A DNA stretch of 64,000 bases from Marivirga atlantica (GTDB lineage Bacteria; Bacteroidota; Bacteroidia; Cytophagales; Cyclobacteriaceae). The DNA is taken from contig NZ_JAERQG010000006.1 of assembly GCF_016734805.1 (NCBI RefSeq), forward strand, positions 1-64,000, in the 5' to 3' direction. Positions 44,218-54,876 of this stretch are shown piece after piece; the first letter of the stretch is position 1, and the number at the start of each line of letters is the position of its first letter. The notes beneath the pieces were generated by a model. That model searched no databases. It was not told where the DNA came from and was given only the letters and a program-made list of their open reading frames with translations. A program made the position numbers and the translations under genes.

Positions 44218-45606
44218 ATGAGCGATAAAACAGCCGGCAGTATTCTTATTATTGATGACAATCAAGATTTACTAAATGCAGCCAAAATATTTCTGAAAAG
44301 GCATTTTACAAGAGTTGATATTGAAAGTAAGCCAGAGCTAATCCCAACACTTCTTAAGAACGACAACTACGATGTCATTTTGCTTGATATGAACTTTACA
44401 AGAGATGTGAGTACAGGTCAGGAAGGATATTATTGGCTTGATAAAATATTAGAGATTGATCCTTCGGCAATCGTAGTTTTGATTACGGCTTATGGCGATG
44501 TAAACACTGCCGTTAAAGCGATTAAACAAGGTGCAACCGATTTTGTGCTCAAACCATGGGAAAATGATAAGCTGTTGGCAACACTTCATGCAGCCATGAA
44601 ATTAAAGGATGTTAGCAATCAAAACACCAAACTCAAATCGCAACAGAAACAGCTATATCAGGATATAGACAGGCAGTTTCGTGATATTATTGGCCAAAGT
44701 GTGGCCATGCAAAAAGTATTCGAAACCATAAAGCGCGTTGCCAGAACGGATGCCAACGTTTTAATAACAGGAGAAAATGGTACCGGAAAAGAATTGATCG
44801 CAAGAGCCATTCACAGAAACTCTTATCGTGATGAGGAAGCCTTTGTAACCGTAGATTTAGGGGCGGTTACTGAATCACTTTTTGAAAGTGAGTTATTTGG
44901 CCATAAGAAAGGAGCCTTTACTGATGCGAAAGAAGACAGAGCCGGAAGGTTTGAGATTGCAGACAAAGGAACACTCTTTTTAGATGAAATTGGTAATATA
45001 ACACCACCTCAACAAGCAAAGCTTTTAACAGCACTTCAAAACAGAAAAGTGACACGTGTAGGTAGTAATAAGGCAGTAGAAGTAGATATTCGCTTAATAA
45101 GTGCTACCAACATGCCAATTCTGGAAATGATACAAAAGGGTGAATTCCGTCAGGATTTATTATATAGAATCAATACCATAGAAATTCAGCTCCCTGCTCT
45201 CAGAGAGCGCACTGATGACATCCCACTCCTAGTAGATCATTATATTGATTTCTACGCCAAGAAGTATAATAAAGAAGTGCACAAAGCCAGTGATGCTGTT
45301 ATTTCTCGCATGCAGAAGTATGAGTGGCCAGGTAACATTAGGGAGCTTCAGCATAGCATTGAAAGAGCTGTGATCATGAGTAGTCAAACTGTATTGCAGC
45401 CCGAAGATTTCTTTTTTAGTAGCTCACAAAAAGAAGATGTTAAATCAGGTAAGTTAAAGTTAGATGACTTAAACATTGAAGAAGTTGAGAAGCTGTTGAT
45501 AAGAAAGGCTCTGGATAAAAATTTTGGCAACATCACGCAAGCTGCACAGGAGCTTGGGCTTACACGCTCCTCTTTATACAGAAGATTAGAGAAATACGGG
45601 CTTTAA
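44218..45606 (+). CDS. Sigma-54-dependent response regulator (NtrC family)
   Basis: A 462-residue three-domain activator. The receiver domain is about residues 8-130 with phospho-acceptor Asp in DVILLDMNF. The AAA+ domain is about 150-380 with Walker A GENGTGKE, the sigma-54 contact loop reading GAFTDA instead of GAFTGA, and Walker B LFLDEIGN. A Fis-type helix-turn-helix ends the chain (GNITQAAQELGLTRSSLYRRL). It requires RpoN. It lies upstream of its kinase and diverges from the export operon, and is expected to activate the operons carrying the TCCGA dyads. Confidence 0.93.
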   Translation: MSDKTAGSILIIDDNQDLLNAAKIFLKRHFTRVDIESKPELIPTLLKNDNYDVILLDMNFTRDVSTGQEGYYWLDKILEIDPSAIVVLITAYGDVNTAVKAIKQGATDFVLKPWENDKLLATLHAAMKLKDVSNQNTKLKSQQKQLYQDIDRQFRDIIGQSVAMQKVFETIKRVARTDANVLITGENGTGKELIARAIHRNSYRDEEAFVTVDLGAVTESLFESELFGHKKGAFTDAKEDRAGRFEIADKGTLFLDEIGNITPPQQAKLLTALQNRKVTRVGSNKAVEVDIRLISATNMPILEMIQKGEFRQDLLYRINTIEIQLPALRERTDDIPLLVDHYIDFYAKKYNKEVHKASDAVISRMQKYEWPGNIRELQHSIERAVIMSSQTVLQPEDFFFSSSQKEDVKSGKLKLDDLNIEEVEKLLIRKALDKNFGNITQAAQELGLTRSSLYRRLEKYGL

Positions 45607-45677
45607 TTTAGGTTTTAGCAATAAACAGGCTTAAACATATACAGCATTAAAAAGACATACTCTTAAACCATAATAAA

Positions 45678-47033
45678 TTGATACTTAAACATTTTAGCAT
45701 AGGAATTATCGTCAGGCTAGTGTTCGTCTTCTTTGTGTTGGCGTCAATATCCTATCTTTTACAAAGTACAGATAGCTATCTGGCTTCTATTGTTTTAGGC
45801 ATTATTCTGGTTTTTCAGTTTATAGAGCTTTACCATCATGTAAATAGTGTAAACTATAAACTGATCAGGTTTTTAGAATCTGTTCGCTATTCAGATTTCT
45901 CTTCAAGCTTTACTGCTGATAATAAAATGGGGAAATCTTTTAAAGCCCTTAACCTGGCCTTTAACGAGGTAACTGATGCCTTCAAAAAAACAAGAGCCGA
46001 GAATGAGCAAAGTTTGCTTATAGTATCCACTGTTCTTCAAAATATAAAAACAGGAATCATACAATTTGATACACACGGAGAAATAGGTTTGATCAATAGC
46101 ATGTCGAAAAAGCTATTATTAACACCACAGGTGCGCAACATGGATGACATTAAGAAGACCCAGCCTCAGGTGTATGAAAAATTAATGAATATTCTTCCGG
46201 GAGATAGTGATTTGGTTGTTATTAATTCTTCAGTAAAACTTTCTTTAAACTGCACGGTAGTACGCATGGGTACGAAGGACTGGAAGATAGTTTCTATACA
46301 GAACATACATACTGAGTTACAGCAAAATGAACTGGAAGCCTGGCAAAATCTTACGAAAGTACTGCGCCATGAAATCATGAATTCTGTTACGCCTATTGCT
46401 ACTTTGGTAGGTTCTATGACCGACATCCTAAAGGAAGAAACTCAAAAGGAAACTAATGGCTATGTCATTCCCGAAGAAGCTCATGAAGACATGATTCTTG
46501 GTTTGAAAACGATAGAAAACCGTAGTCGTGGATTAGTTAATTTTATAAATGCTTACAGAGATTACACGAATATTCCTGCACCTAAATTCACAGAGCTATC
46601 TGCACAACAACTTATTCAGTACGTTTCGAAACTATTAAAAGAAGAACTAAGCAGAAATAATATTACGCTCGAGCTTAACTTACCGGAGGCAGAAATCTTC
46701 TTATGGGCTGATGAAGAACAAATTCAATTGATACTGATTAACCTAATCAAAAATGCCAGAGAATCATTGAACGATACCATGAATGGCTTAATTAAAATAA
46801 AATTATTCGTGACTGAGCAGTGGAATTATATCAGCGTTGAGGATAATGGACCAGGAATAGTTCCAGAAGCTCTTGAAAGAATATTTATCCCTTTCTTTAC
46901 AACTAAGAAAGATGGCTCAGGAATAGGTTTAGCCTTATCAAGACAAATTATGCAACTACATAAAGGGCAACTCAATGTTGATTCAAAGCTAGGAGACTAC
47001 ACTCGCTTTATCATGCAGTTTCCCAAAAAATAA
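45678..47033 (+). CDS. Membrane-bound sensor histidine kinase
   Basis: A 451-residue kinase partnered with the preceding regulator. Translation starts at TTG 45678; the first in-frame ATG is about 80 codons in and would remove the two N-terminal helices (IIVRLVFVFFVLASISYLLQ and YLASIVLGIILVFQFIELY). A HAMP/PAS-like region follows. The phospho-His is in LRHEIMNSVTPI; the ATPase boxes are LILINLIKNARESL, VEDNGPGIV and GSGIGLALSRQI. The short periplasmic loop suggests a membrane-derived or intramembrane signal. Confidence 0.9.
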   Translation: MILKHFSIGIIVRLVFVFFVLASISYLLQSTDSYLASIVLGIILVFQFIELYHHVNSVNYKLIRFLESVRYSDFSSSFTADNKMGKSFKALNLAFNEVTDAFKKTRAENEQSLLIVSTVLQNIKTGIIQFDTHGEIGLINSMSKKLLLTPQVRNMDDIKKTQPQVYEKLMNILPGDSDLVVINSSVKLSLNCTVVRMGTKDWKIVSIQNIHTELQQNELEAWQNLTKVLRHEIMNSVTPIATLVGSMTDILKEETQKETNGYVIPEEAHEDMILGLKTIENRSRGLVNFINAYRDYTNIPAPKFTELSAQQLIQYVSKLLKEELSRNNITLELNLPEAEIFLWADEEQIQLILINLIKNARESLNDTMNGLIKIKLFVTEQWNYISVEDNGPGIVPEALERIFIPFFTTKKDGSGIGLALSRQIMQLHKGQLNVDSKLGDYTRFIMQFPKK

Positions 47034-47041
47034 GTTAATTA

Positions 47042-47965
47042 TTACTGCTTTCTTTTAATAAAAATAAAGTCACCCCCTTCATCTCCAGCACCCTGAATTA
47101 CACCAAATTGCGGTGTAGAAGGTGCATTATTCATCACAGGTTCATATATTCTGCTAAATATTGACGAAGCAGGAAGGAATTGGTATTCATTTTCATCCAA
47201 AGTTTTTAACAGCATGTAAAGAAAAAAGCTTTCATCAGGTACTTCTGTGAGGCTACCGCTTGTAATAGCTTTACGGCTTCTATCACGATAAAGCTCATTT
47301 ATTTTCAATAGACTCATGCTCGATACTGCCCTTGTCTTAAATATACTACCTCCAAAACAAGCATCAGTTATTAAAAGTGTATGCTTTGAAGGAATGGCAC
47401 TCACATAATCTTTAATGGTACTATTCGCTATCCAGTTTGCTCTACTTTCCGCTTTGGAATCAGAGGGTAACCAGTAACCAAAATCTTTAGCTTCATCATA
47501 AAAGCCATGACCAGCATAAAAGATTAATAAGTTGTCTCTTTCCCCTACTACATTGGATACTTCGTAAAAAGTATCAATTAATTTTGCTCTGTCTGGGTTT
47601 TTGAGGAATACCACATTTTCAGGATCGAAATTATACTTAGTTGTTAACACCTCATAAAGTTTGGTAGCGTCCTCAACAGGCTTATCTAAATTAGGCAATT
47701 TAGCGCCAGCATATTGATATTCAGAAATGCCTATTATAAGTGCGTGATATTTAGGTTTTTCAACTATACCCAGCTTTTCGGTTACTTCATCTTTAGGCGC
47801 TTCAACCACCTCCTTTTTGACTTCTGCCATCGCTCTGGATTCCTGTGTGAAGTCTACCTTCACCACATTACTTTTCCCTGAAATGGCTTGTGCATTAAGC
47901 TGTGAATTCATTAAAAAACTCACACCAATCAGTAAAACATATTTTATTAGCTTATTTACTAACAT
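47042..47965 (-). CDS. Exported caspase-family (C14) cysteine protease
   Basis: A 307-residue protein with a signal peptide (residues 1-25) and a p20-type caspase domain from about residue 70. The catalytic dyad is visible: His153 in IFYAGHGFYD and Cys203 in LLITDACFGGS. The stretch RALIIGISEYQ-like (YHALIIGISEY) is the usual beginning of bacterial metacaspase/C14 domains. It is the last gene of a leftward unit following the giant T9SS surface protein (20 bp gap). The signal peptide puts it in the periplasm or outside, unlike cytoplasmic defence caspases; processing of the surface protein is one possible role. Confidence 0.87.
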   Translation of the reverse strand: MLVNKLIKYVLLIGVSFLMNSQLNAQAISGKSNVVKVDFTQESRAMAEVKKEVVEAPKDEVTEKLGIVEKPKYHALIIGISEYQYAGAKLPNLDKPVEDATKLYEVLTTKYNFDPENVVFLKNPDRAKLIDTFYEVSNVVGERDNLLIFYAGHGFYDEAKDFGYWLPSDSKAESRANWIANSTIKDYVSAIPSKHTLLITDACFGGSIFKTRAVSSMSLLKINELYRDRSRKAITSGSLTEVPDESFFLYMLLKTLDENEYQFLPASSIFSRIYEPVMNNAPSTPQFGVIQGAGDEGGDFIFIKRKQ

Positions 47966-47985
47966 AACTTTTGAATAAAATTTAC

Positions 47986-50900
47986 TTATTCCTCAATGAT
48001 CAATTTGTTAATAAATGATTGATCTCCTTGAGATACTTTAATAAAATGTAGCCCATGTGTTAGCTCAGTAGAGCCCTTGTAGAGCGGTACATTCAAAAGA
48101 TTAAGCCCTTCATTTACTGAATCAATAGATAAAGACTTAAACAGCTGCCCCTTCATGTTAAATATTTGAATCTCTATAGGCATATTTTTAGATGATTCAG
48201 GCACATAAAACTCCAAATTAACCTTATCCTTTGTTGGATTAGGATACATGGAATAAAACACCAAGTGGTTTACTTTAGTTTTCTCCTTAATATATGATGC
48301 ATCACCGTAGAATATCTTAAAAGCTTTATTAGCTATATTTGAATAACTATAGGCGTTTTCAGACTTCATGTCAATAGCTCTCTCAGCATCCACATCCCAT
48401 AAATAAAGATCTAACGGTAAATCAGCAATTAGGTCAGCGTCCCAATCCATATTGACTATAGCTGCTGATAAATTATTATCCACATTGAACGTCCATTCAA
48501 ATTGACTCTGAGTTTTAACTATACTCATGCTTTCTGAATAATCAGCTAATTGTCTGGAATGATTTAACTCTAAGTATTCTTCTAAACGGGGTAAACTGTA
48601 CTGATCATACTTGTCTGCTAAGTTGTTTGCATCTTGCCTCATACCTACCCCACCAAGGGCGTAAAAGTAATTACCTGATTGCAACTTAACTGGCAAAGTC
48701 CAGCCTTCACTTTGACCCAGTTCACGCGCTGAAGATGTGGCAAAATCACCTGTAGGAATTTTAATTTCTATATCACCACCAGAGGTATTATTCACAAAAC
48801 CACCTGAAAAGGTTGCCAGAGTATTAATATCTACCCAATTACCATTATACCCTCTTAAAGGAAATGATATATCGTTGAAGGTCTGAACAGTGCTCCACGA
48901 CACATCATATGGATATGGATTACCAATTTGATTCCATCCTGATTTTAAAACAATCTCATAAAACTCTTCAGATGAAGCTTCTACACTGGTTCCTGTCCCA
49001 GTATTCAAACTTGCCTGTTCACTAGCCAATAACCAATAGCCATTACCTGGTATTAATGATGAGGTTCCTGATAATTCAGAGTTTGCTCCATTTTGATATC
49101 TGAACATTCTCCACTTGGTATTATCATAAGGGCCAAAAGCATTTCCGAAAACATTGCCAACTGTATTATCATCGAGCAAGAGTGGTATAGATACTATTCT
49201 GTAATTAGACTGAGAGCTACCAAACGAATTAAACGGAATGCTTAAGCCCGAGCCCGTAAATATTGTTCTTACATTATAAGCTTCTGTGGTGATTGTATTG
49301 CCTAAGCCATTAGTAGCTTCAATTTTGAATTCCATCCCTTTATTTGATATGTCAGGTAGTGTAAATGAGTATTGATCTCCTGAGGCAGACATATCATTAG
49401 CATTCGCACTACTATAATCTCCTCTGTCAGGAGTAGTATAAATTATTCTAACAGCATTCAAACCAGATTCTGCATCCACTACTGTTAAACTCACAGTGTT
49501 AGATTCTCCCAAAACTACCTCATCATCAAAGGTTACAGTTCCTAAAACTGGTAATGTATTATCCTCAAGCGTAGTTGTCTGACCTCTTAGTGGTGATTCA
49601 ATATTATAATTTATAGTTGTGCCTGAACCATTAAAGGCATAAATAGCATAGTGATAAGTATCTCCTGAAGTTAAATTGATATGAGAGATATTTGTAACTC
49701 CGGAGTTTCCTAATATTACCTGGTCTGTGTTACTTCCAACAAAGTCATCTAATTCGTAGGTTACGCCATCTTCGGGCACAAAATCAACAGCTTCACCATT
49801 TCTTCCTATTACCAAATAACCATCAGCCCCATTTGTTGAAAACAGCACCTTTAGGTTGTTAAATGAAACATCTTGAAAATTAATGCTAGTAGGTTGATTC
49901 GCTGGCTCAACCGCTAATGTTGAAGTGGCAAGAGTAAAATAATTTCCTGTTGAATAATTAGTAAAAGGTCCATCACCTGCTACCGTTATGATGTGATAAA
50001 AGTAGCTTGTTTCAGAGTTTAACTCAGATTCAGTAAAGCTATTAGAAGCCCCGAAAAATACCAGTTCGCTGTTACCGATGGTTTCACCAATAATATACTT
50101 TTCTCCGTCTGTCGGTACCTGATTCAAAGTTTCGACCTCACTTCTGAAAACCGCATAATTTTTCTGATCAAAAAATACATTTTGAATGCTCAATTGAGTT
50201 TCAGGAATGCTACCAACATTCCATGTAGCTCCCTCTGCCAAAGTAGGCCAGAAGTAATACATATTATTGTATATGTGCCCTCCGTTTATTGCTAGATTTG
50301 AATTAGGATTGTTTGCGTTATATTCAGTGTCACTTATATAAACATACTCTCTACTTTGTAAGCTGGCATAAGCATCTGCAACATTATAAGGTAGTAGATT
50401 AAAAGTACCATTCCTATCCTGATCTCTGAACGCAATATTCAACTGCACACCGCGATCAACATCCCATACCTGAAATGGAACGTTTACATAATCAGTATAA
50501 GAATAATTTGCGTCTGCTACTCCAAAAGTAGCATTTGCTGGCACCAAAAATCTATGTGCTTTTTGGCTAACTCCATTACCAAACCTTATAATGATTCTAT
50601 TATTATTGCTATTTGGTCCTATAGATAAATCATTGTTTGGAAAGGTATTTCCAAAATTGACGAAATCAATAAACGACCTATCTCCTTTCTCAAAAACATA
50701 AGTACCGTTAGTGGTTTGATTATTTGCATTAAGCACATCTTCCCATGAAATGGATATATTGTTTTCACCCACATTATCCACAGTAGCTGAAGATACATTT
50801 GAAGAAACGTCTTCTTCAAGGGTAAAGAAATCGTATCTTACTTGAGATCCGTTATAATTTCTACTGCTAGCATTACCAGTATATGTAAGCAGATAAACCG

Positions 50901-53900
50901 CGTATCTTGTTTCTGATGATAAACCATTAATGGTAAATTCGCTTGATGTTCCATCATAACCAACAGTATAGTCACCAAATACCTGGCCTACAGTATAGTT
51001 TGACCTATTAAAGAAATTATTTAAAGTTGGGTTTGTATTTCCATTTATCGGAGCATATATAACCATGTATCCTTCAACATTACTATCTGAAGAAGGAATA
51101 AATGATCCGCTTAGGCTATTACTTGTTGAAGCTGTTTTGCTAAGTTTAGAGGCTTGCTCTGTTGGGTCGGCATCAACAGTTGTTGCCTCAAGTGTTGTTG
51201 TAAACCCTGTGCTGTATTTCCTTGACACTCCATCTCCATTATAGGCCCATATTCTATAGTAATATGTGGTATTAGGAACTAAAACTTCATTAGGATTGAA
51301 ATCAGTAATTAGTGTGTCATAATTAATGGTATTAATGATATAAGCATCTTCGGCATTAAGATATTCGAAATTTGAATACTCAGTTCCATCAACCAGTACT
51401 TCTTGACTAACGAAACCATTACTGCTTCTTACAGCTATGTAACCATCTACAGTTTGGTCAGCTCTATCAAAGCTTAACAAAATTCTATCATCTTCAGCTT
51501 CATAAAGCTGAGCATTGGATGGGCCTGACTGAGGCTTTAAACCGAAGCCATTTTCTTTAAACAAATCATTAACATTGTAAGGCGTAATAGCTCTTGGGTA
51601 GATCTTAAGATCATCAATCAATCCATTCCACAATTCTAAACCATCTATAAGTGTTCCTACCCAAAAACTACCAAAAGTGTAACTCTTACCCTCACCGGAA
51701 GTACCTGCTAATTCATTATTGAGATATATTTTCGAAACATTACCATCATAGGTAGCTACTAAGTGAGTCCACTGGTTTTGTGGCATATCAATACCAGTAT
51801 CTCCATAAGGGTCTCCAAATCTTAATTGTCCTAAATTATTAACTCCGAAGTAAGTTCTGGCACCCGATAGATCATCATACCAGGAAACTATATTTTGAAA
51901 ATCGTTATTGCCTCCTTTCCAATTGACCCAAGCACTAATAGAGAAAGGTTGATTATCGCCAAAGCTCCAACCATATTCTAAATACTCGCCTGCAAGTTGA
52001 TTTAGACTTAGGGCGCTGTCTGGACGCATAAAGCGATCCGCTGCAAATTCAGGTGTATTAGTACCAACAGGATCATTCCCTATAAATCCGCTTTTATCTA
52101 AATAATCTCCATCAAAATCATATTGAGCCCATACATAGTTAGGACCACCATTTTCATAATACAAAAAGCCAATATTTTCGTTATCCAGCTCATAATCATA
52201 AAACCTTACTTGATCAATTGAACCTGGAAAAAATTCACCTTGGTAGTATTGACTATAACCCAAAGAATAGGATAATGGTGAGGAAGAAGCACTCGCATTG
52301 AAAGGTGCGCTGTTTTGAGCGTATAAAGAGTTATCTTTATAGTAACTGATACCATTATCCTGATCAGCAGTAATAGCGATATGGCTCCATTTATCCATTT
52401 CAACTGCATCATCTACGGTCAGTAAACCATAATTCTTTCCTTGCTCTAGAACATAAATATATAATCTGTAGGTACCATTACTTTGCTTTTCATAGTATAT
52501 GTAAAATCCATTAAGGCCATCATAATTCGTAAATAAAGTATAATAATTTAGCTCAAAATCTTCAGGCCGAATCCAGGCGCTAAAACTTAAAGTTTGCTTG
52601 ATAGAACTTACTGATTCAGAGCCCTCTATACTCATATAATCATCAATACCATCAAATGCATAAGCCTGCTCATCATTTCCAAACCTGTCAAAAGAAGGGC
52701 TAGCACCAAAATTGGTTGGTTCTAAGAATTCACCAATATTATTGACTAAATCACCATCATTAAAGTCATAAGCTAATAATGGAGTACAATCAGAATCATC
52801 TCCATCAAAAACCCAGCCCTGATCTATTAAGATGTCTCGTTCCAAATCAGCAGAACAGTAAACCAATCCACCACCATTAAAATCTTGATCAGGTTGAACG
52901 GTTTGAGCAGCCCAACCCTTTAAGGTCTTATCGTAATTTGCTACACTAAGTCCAGATAAACTTAAAGAATAGGCCAAATCTGTCACTTGTGAAATATCCC
53001 AACTGCCTATATCATAATCGAAGTTAGATGCATCATAAAAAATACCCCCCATAAGCTGCAAACTTGCTGTATTCCAGTTACCAATATCATAACTGAATTC
53101 AGATGCTTCAAACATCTGCCCCATATTAGTAACATTGGAAACATCCCAACCACTTATGTCCTGATTAAAATCCGAGTCGCGAAACATGCCCTGCATTTCG
53201 GTTACATTAGATACATTCCAGTTACCTATGGGCTGATTAAAATCAGAAGCTCTAAACATCGAATTCATTGCAATCACACCGCTAACATTCCAATTAGATA
53301 TATTTTGGTTAAAATTTGAATCGCTAAAGGTATCATTAAATTGCTCTGCACCGCTTACATTCCAATTACTAATATCAATGTTAAAAGTGGATCCAAAGAA
53401 GGTGGAGTTAAAGGTTTTAATATTACTCACATCCCACTCACCTATAGTTTCATTGAATGACGAAACATTAGCAAATGTCAAGGACATATCGGTAACATTC
53501 GATAAGTCAGGAATATCAGTGGCCAGATAAACCATGTTCTCACAATCACTAAAAGCAGATTCCAGATTTAACCAAGCTTGTGTTCCCCACTGGTTTAATT
53601 CGATCAACTTTAAGGGATCAAGTTCTGTAAAAGACTTAAAATGAGGATATATACCTTCAATTGTTACTACATACGTCCCCGCTGTTGCATAAGTATGTGT
53701 AATACTATTAGTCACATTACTATCAGTTGAGCCATCTCCCCAATCAACAGTGAAATTATAAGTATAATCTTCTAAAGTTCCAGTGTTAGCAGGTATGGTA
53801 ATCTGATTGTCATCTGAACTGCCAGGGTTATCAGTTTTCCAGGTAGTAATAAAAGGAACAGTAGCTGATTTTAACTGAGTATTCTTTTGGTTTAATTCAT

Positions 53901-54000
53901 TTTTGGTTCCTGAATTACTTTCTGATGCAGCTAGTATGCTCTGTGCATTTATATTTGCAGCAAATAAGTATAATATAATGATGCAGTAAATTTTTTTCAT
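47986..54000 (-). CDS. Giant T9SS-secreted surface protein (PKD, DUF285, LamG, FnIII-like)
   Basis: A 2004-residue secreted protein. Order: signal peptide (1-19), PKD-type domain (about 50-110, YNFTVDWGDGSTDSNVTNSI), about six DUF285/BspA-like repeats (150-345, built on WNVSNVTEMQGMFRDSDFNQ), a LamG/concanavalin-like domain (about 410-600), a second (625-800), several FnIII-like modules (about 830-1480), a region with Asn/Asp-rich loops, and a T9SS type-A C-terminal sorting domain (last 90 residues, MYPNPTKDKVNLEFYVP). The layout indicates a cell-surface adhesin or glycan-binding protein exported by T9SS. Start ATG 54000 gives the signal peptide. Confidence 0.88.
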   Translation of the reverse strand: MKKIYCIIILYLFAANINAQSILAASESNSGTKNELNQKNTQLKSATVPFITTWKTDNPGSSDDNQITIPANTGTLEDYTYNFTVDWGDGSTDSNVTNSITHTYATAGTYVVTIEGIYPHFKSFTELDPLKLIELNQWGTQAWLNLESAFSDCENMVYLATDIPDLSNVTDMSLTFANVSSFNETIGEWDVSNIKTFNSTFFGSTFNIDISNWNVSGAEQFNDTFSDSNFNQNISNWNVSGVIAMNSMFRASDFNQPIGNWNVSNVTEMQGMFRDSDFNQDISGWDVSNVTNMGQMFEASEFSYDIGNWNTASLQLMGGIFYDASNFDYDIGSWDISQVTDLAYSLSLSGLSVANYDKTLKGWAAQTVQPDQDFNGGGLVYCSADLERDILIDQGWVFDGDDSDCTPLLAYDFNDGDLVNNIGEFLEPTNFGASPSFDRFGNDEQAYAFDGIDDYMSIEGSESVSSIKQTLSFSAWIRPEDFELNYYTLFTNYDGLNGFYIYYEKQSNGTYRLYIYVLEQGKNYGLLTVDDAVEMDKWSHIAITADQDNGISYYKDNSLYAQNSAPFNASASSSPLSYSLGYSQYYQGEFFPGSIDQVRFYDYELDNENIGFLYYENGGPNYVWAQYDFDGDYLDKSGFIGNDPVGTNTPEFAADRFMRPDSALSLNQLAGEYLEYGWSFGDNQPFSISAWVNWKGGNNDFQNIVSWYDDLSGARTYFGVNNLGQLRFGDPYGDTGIDMPQNQWTHLVATYDGNVSKIYLNNELAGTSGEGKSYTFGSFWVGTLIDGLELWNGLIDDLKIYPRAITPYNVNDLFKENGFGLKPQSGPSNAQLYEAEDDRILLSFDRADQTVDGYIAVRSSNGFVSQEVLVDGTEYSNFEYLNAEDAYIINTINYDTLITDFNPNEVLVPNTTYYYRIWAYNGDGVSRKYSTGFTTTLEATTVDADPTEQASKLSKTASTSNSLSGSFIPSSDSNVEGYMVIYAPINGNTNPTLNNFFNRSNYTVGQVFGDYTVGYDGTSSEFTINGLSSETRYAVYLLTYTGNASSRNYNGSQVRYDFFTLEEDVSSNVSSATVDNVGENNISISWEDVLNANNQTTNGTYVFEKGDRSFIDFVNFGNTFPNNDLSIGPNSNNNRIIIRFGNGVSQKAHRFLVPANATFGVADANYSYTDYVNVPFQVWDVDRGVQLNIAFRDQDRNGTFNLLPYNVADAYASLQSREYVYISDTEYNANNPNSNLAINGGHIYNNMYYFWPTLAEGATWNVGSIPETQLSIQNVFFDQKNYAVFRSEVETLNQVPTDGEKYIIGETIGNSELVFFGASNSFTESELNSETSYFYHIITVAGDGPFTNYSTGNYFTLATSTLAVEPANQPTSINFQDVSFNNLKVLFSTNGADGYLVIGRNGEAVDFVPEDGVTYELDDFVGSNTDQVILGNSGVTNISHINLTSGDTYHYAIYAFNGSGTTINYNIESPLRGQTTTLEDNTLPVLGTVTFDDEVVLGESNTVSLTVVDAESGLNAVRIIYTTPDRGDYSSANANDMSASGDQYSFTLPDISNKGMEFKIEATNGLGNTITTEAYNVRTIFTGSGLSIPFNSFGSSQSNYRIVSIPLLLDDNTVGNVFGNAFGPYDNTKWRMFRYQNGANSELSGTSSLIPGNGYWLLASEQASLNTGTGTSVEASSEEFYEIVLKSGWNQIGNPYPYDVSWSTVQTFNDISFPLRGYNGNWVDINTLATFSGGFVNNTSGGDIEIKIPTGDFATSSARELGQSEGWTLPVKLQSGNYFYALGGVGMRQDANNLADKYDQYSLPRLEEYLELNHSRQLADYSESMSIVKTQSQFEWTFNVDNNLSAAIVNMDWDADLIADLPLDLYLWDVDAERAIDMKSENAYSYSNIANKAFKIFYGDASYIKEKTKVNHLVFYSMYPNPTKDKVNLEFYVPESSKNMPIEIQIFNMKGQLFKSLSIDSVNEGLNLLNVPLYKGSTELTHGLHFIKVSQGDQSFINKLIIEE

Positions 54001-54012
54001 GTATCAGGAAAT

Positions 54013-54777
54013 TTAATTTGGTTCAGGTGCTGAAGGTAGTGTTCCAGGTTCATCAGATCCCCCACCTAATAATAATACTGCGGCTGTTCCTGCTATAACT
54101 ACTCCAGCTCCTCCTAAAATAAGACCAACTGGGAGTTTCTTTGCTATAGCAAAAGGATTGGTAGTCGAGCTACTTTCATCTGTTACCAACTGTATTTTAT
54201 AATAGGAAGACTTTTCTCCGACTGGTACTTTGTATTTATAAGATTGACTTTCATTTTTCACCTGGCCAATGGTCTTCCATTTCACATCATTCTTCAGCAG
54301 GTTTATTGTTATGTCAGTTTGTGGCTTACCATCTTCCCACTGAATAAGTATTTGTTTTCCTGCCTTATATTTTGATTTACTTAAAGCCAGCGCATTAATA
54401 GGTTTGTAAGTAGGTGCAGGCGGTACTGCCCGTACTTCCATGATAAGTTCTCCTTTATAAGTACCTAACTCTTGTTTTGCCAGCCATTCTATTCTTTTGC
54501 CCTTTCCAGAATTAACACCAGGGCCTACATCACCTCTTACCATTCTAACAGGGTAAGTAAAATCATCTTTTGAAATATGTAGGTAAACAGTAAAGGGCTT
54601 ATTGGCATCATTATCAATTAAATCGTAAGTGACAATAATAATATCTTGGTCAGTAGTTGCTTTTACGTTTTCAATTGTTTGACTAAACAGAGTTGATGAA
54701 AAAAAAGGTATAAACGCCAGTATCGAGCTAAGCCTAAATAGAAAGTGGCTAGTATAAGAGGTTAAAGTTGATAGCAT
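54013..54777 (-). CDS. Exported protein with C-terminal membrane helix, unknown function
   Basis: A 254-residue protein. Residues 1-33 are a signal peptide (LFRLSSILAFIPFFSSTLFS). The middle has two beta-rich modules: residues 35-115 (VKATTDQDIIIVTYDLIDND) and about 130-200 (LALSKSKYKAGKQILIQWED), the latter resembling Kre9/KNH-type beta domains. A hydrophobic helix at about 215-237 (LPVGLILGGAGVVIAGTAAVLL) precedes a short Gly/Ser/Pro tail. It is 12 bp upstream of the giant surface protein gene and probably co-expressed. An assembly or anchoring role is speculation. Confidence 0.75.
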   Translation of the reverse strand: MLSTLTSYTSHFLFRLSSILAFIPFFSSTLFSQTIENVKATTDQDIIIVTYDLIDNDANKPFTVYLHISKDDFTYPVRMVRGDVGPGVNSGKGKRIEWLAKQELGTYKGELIMEVRAVPPAPTYKPINALALSKSKYKAGKQILIQWEDGKPQTDITINLLKNDVKWKTIGQVKNESQSYKYKVPVGEKSSYYKIQLVTDESSSTTNPFAIAKKLPVGLILGGAGVVIAGTAAVLLLGGGSDEPGTLPSAPEPN

Positions 54778-54876
54778 GATTTTAATTTCACATTGAATTA
54801 AAACAATAAGTTCTTATCAATAAAGTGAAAAAAAATCAAAAAAGATATTTAATCAGGTATTATTCGTTGAATTTCA

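Noticed and set aside
47042-47965. Anti-phage caspase system
   Set aside because: The protein has a signal peptide and is linked to a T9SS surface protein, with no sensor or pore-forming defence partner nearby.
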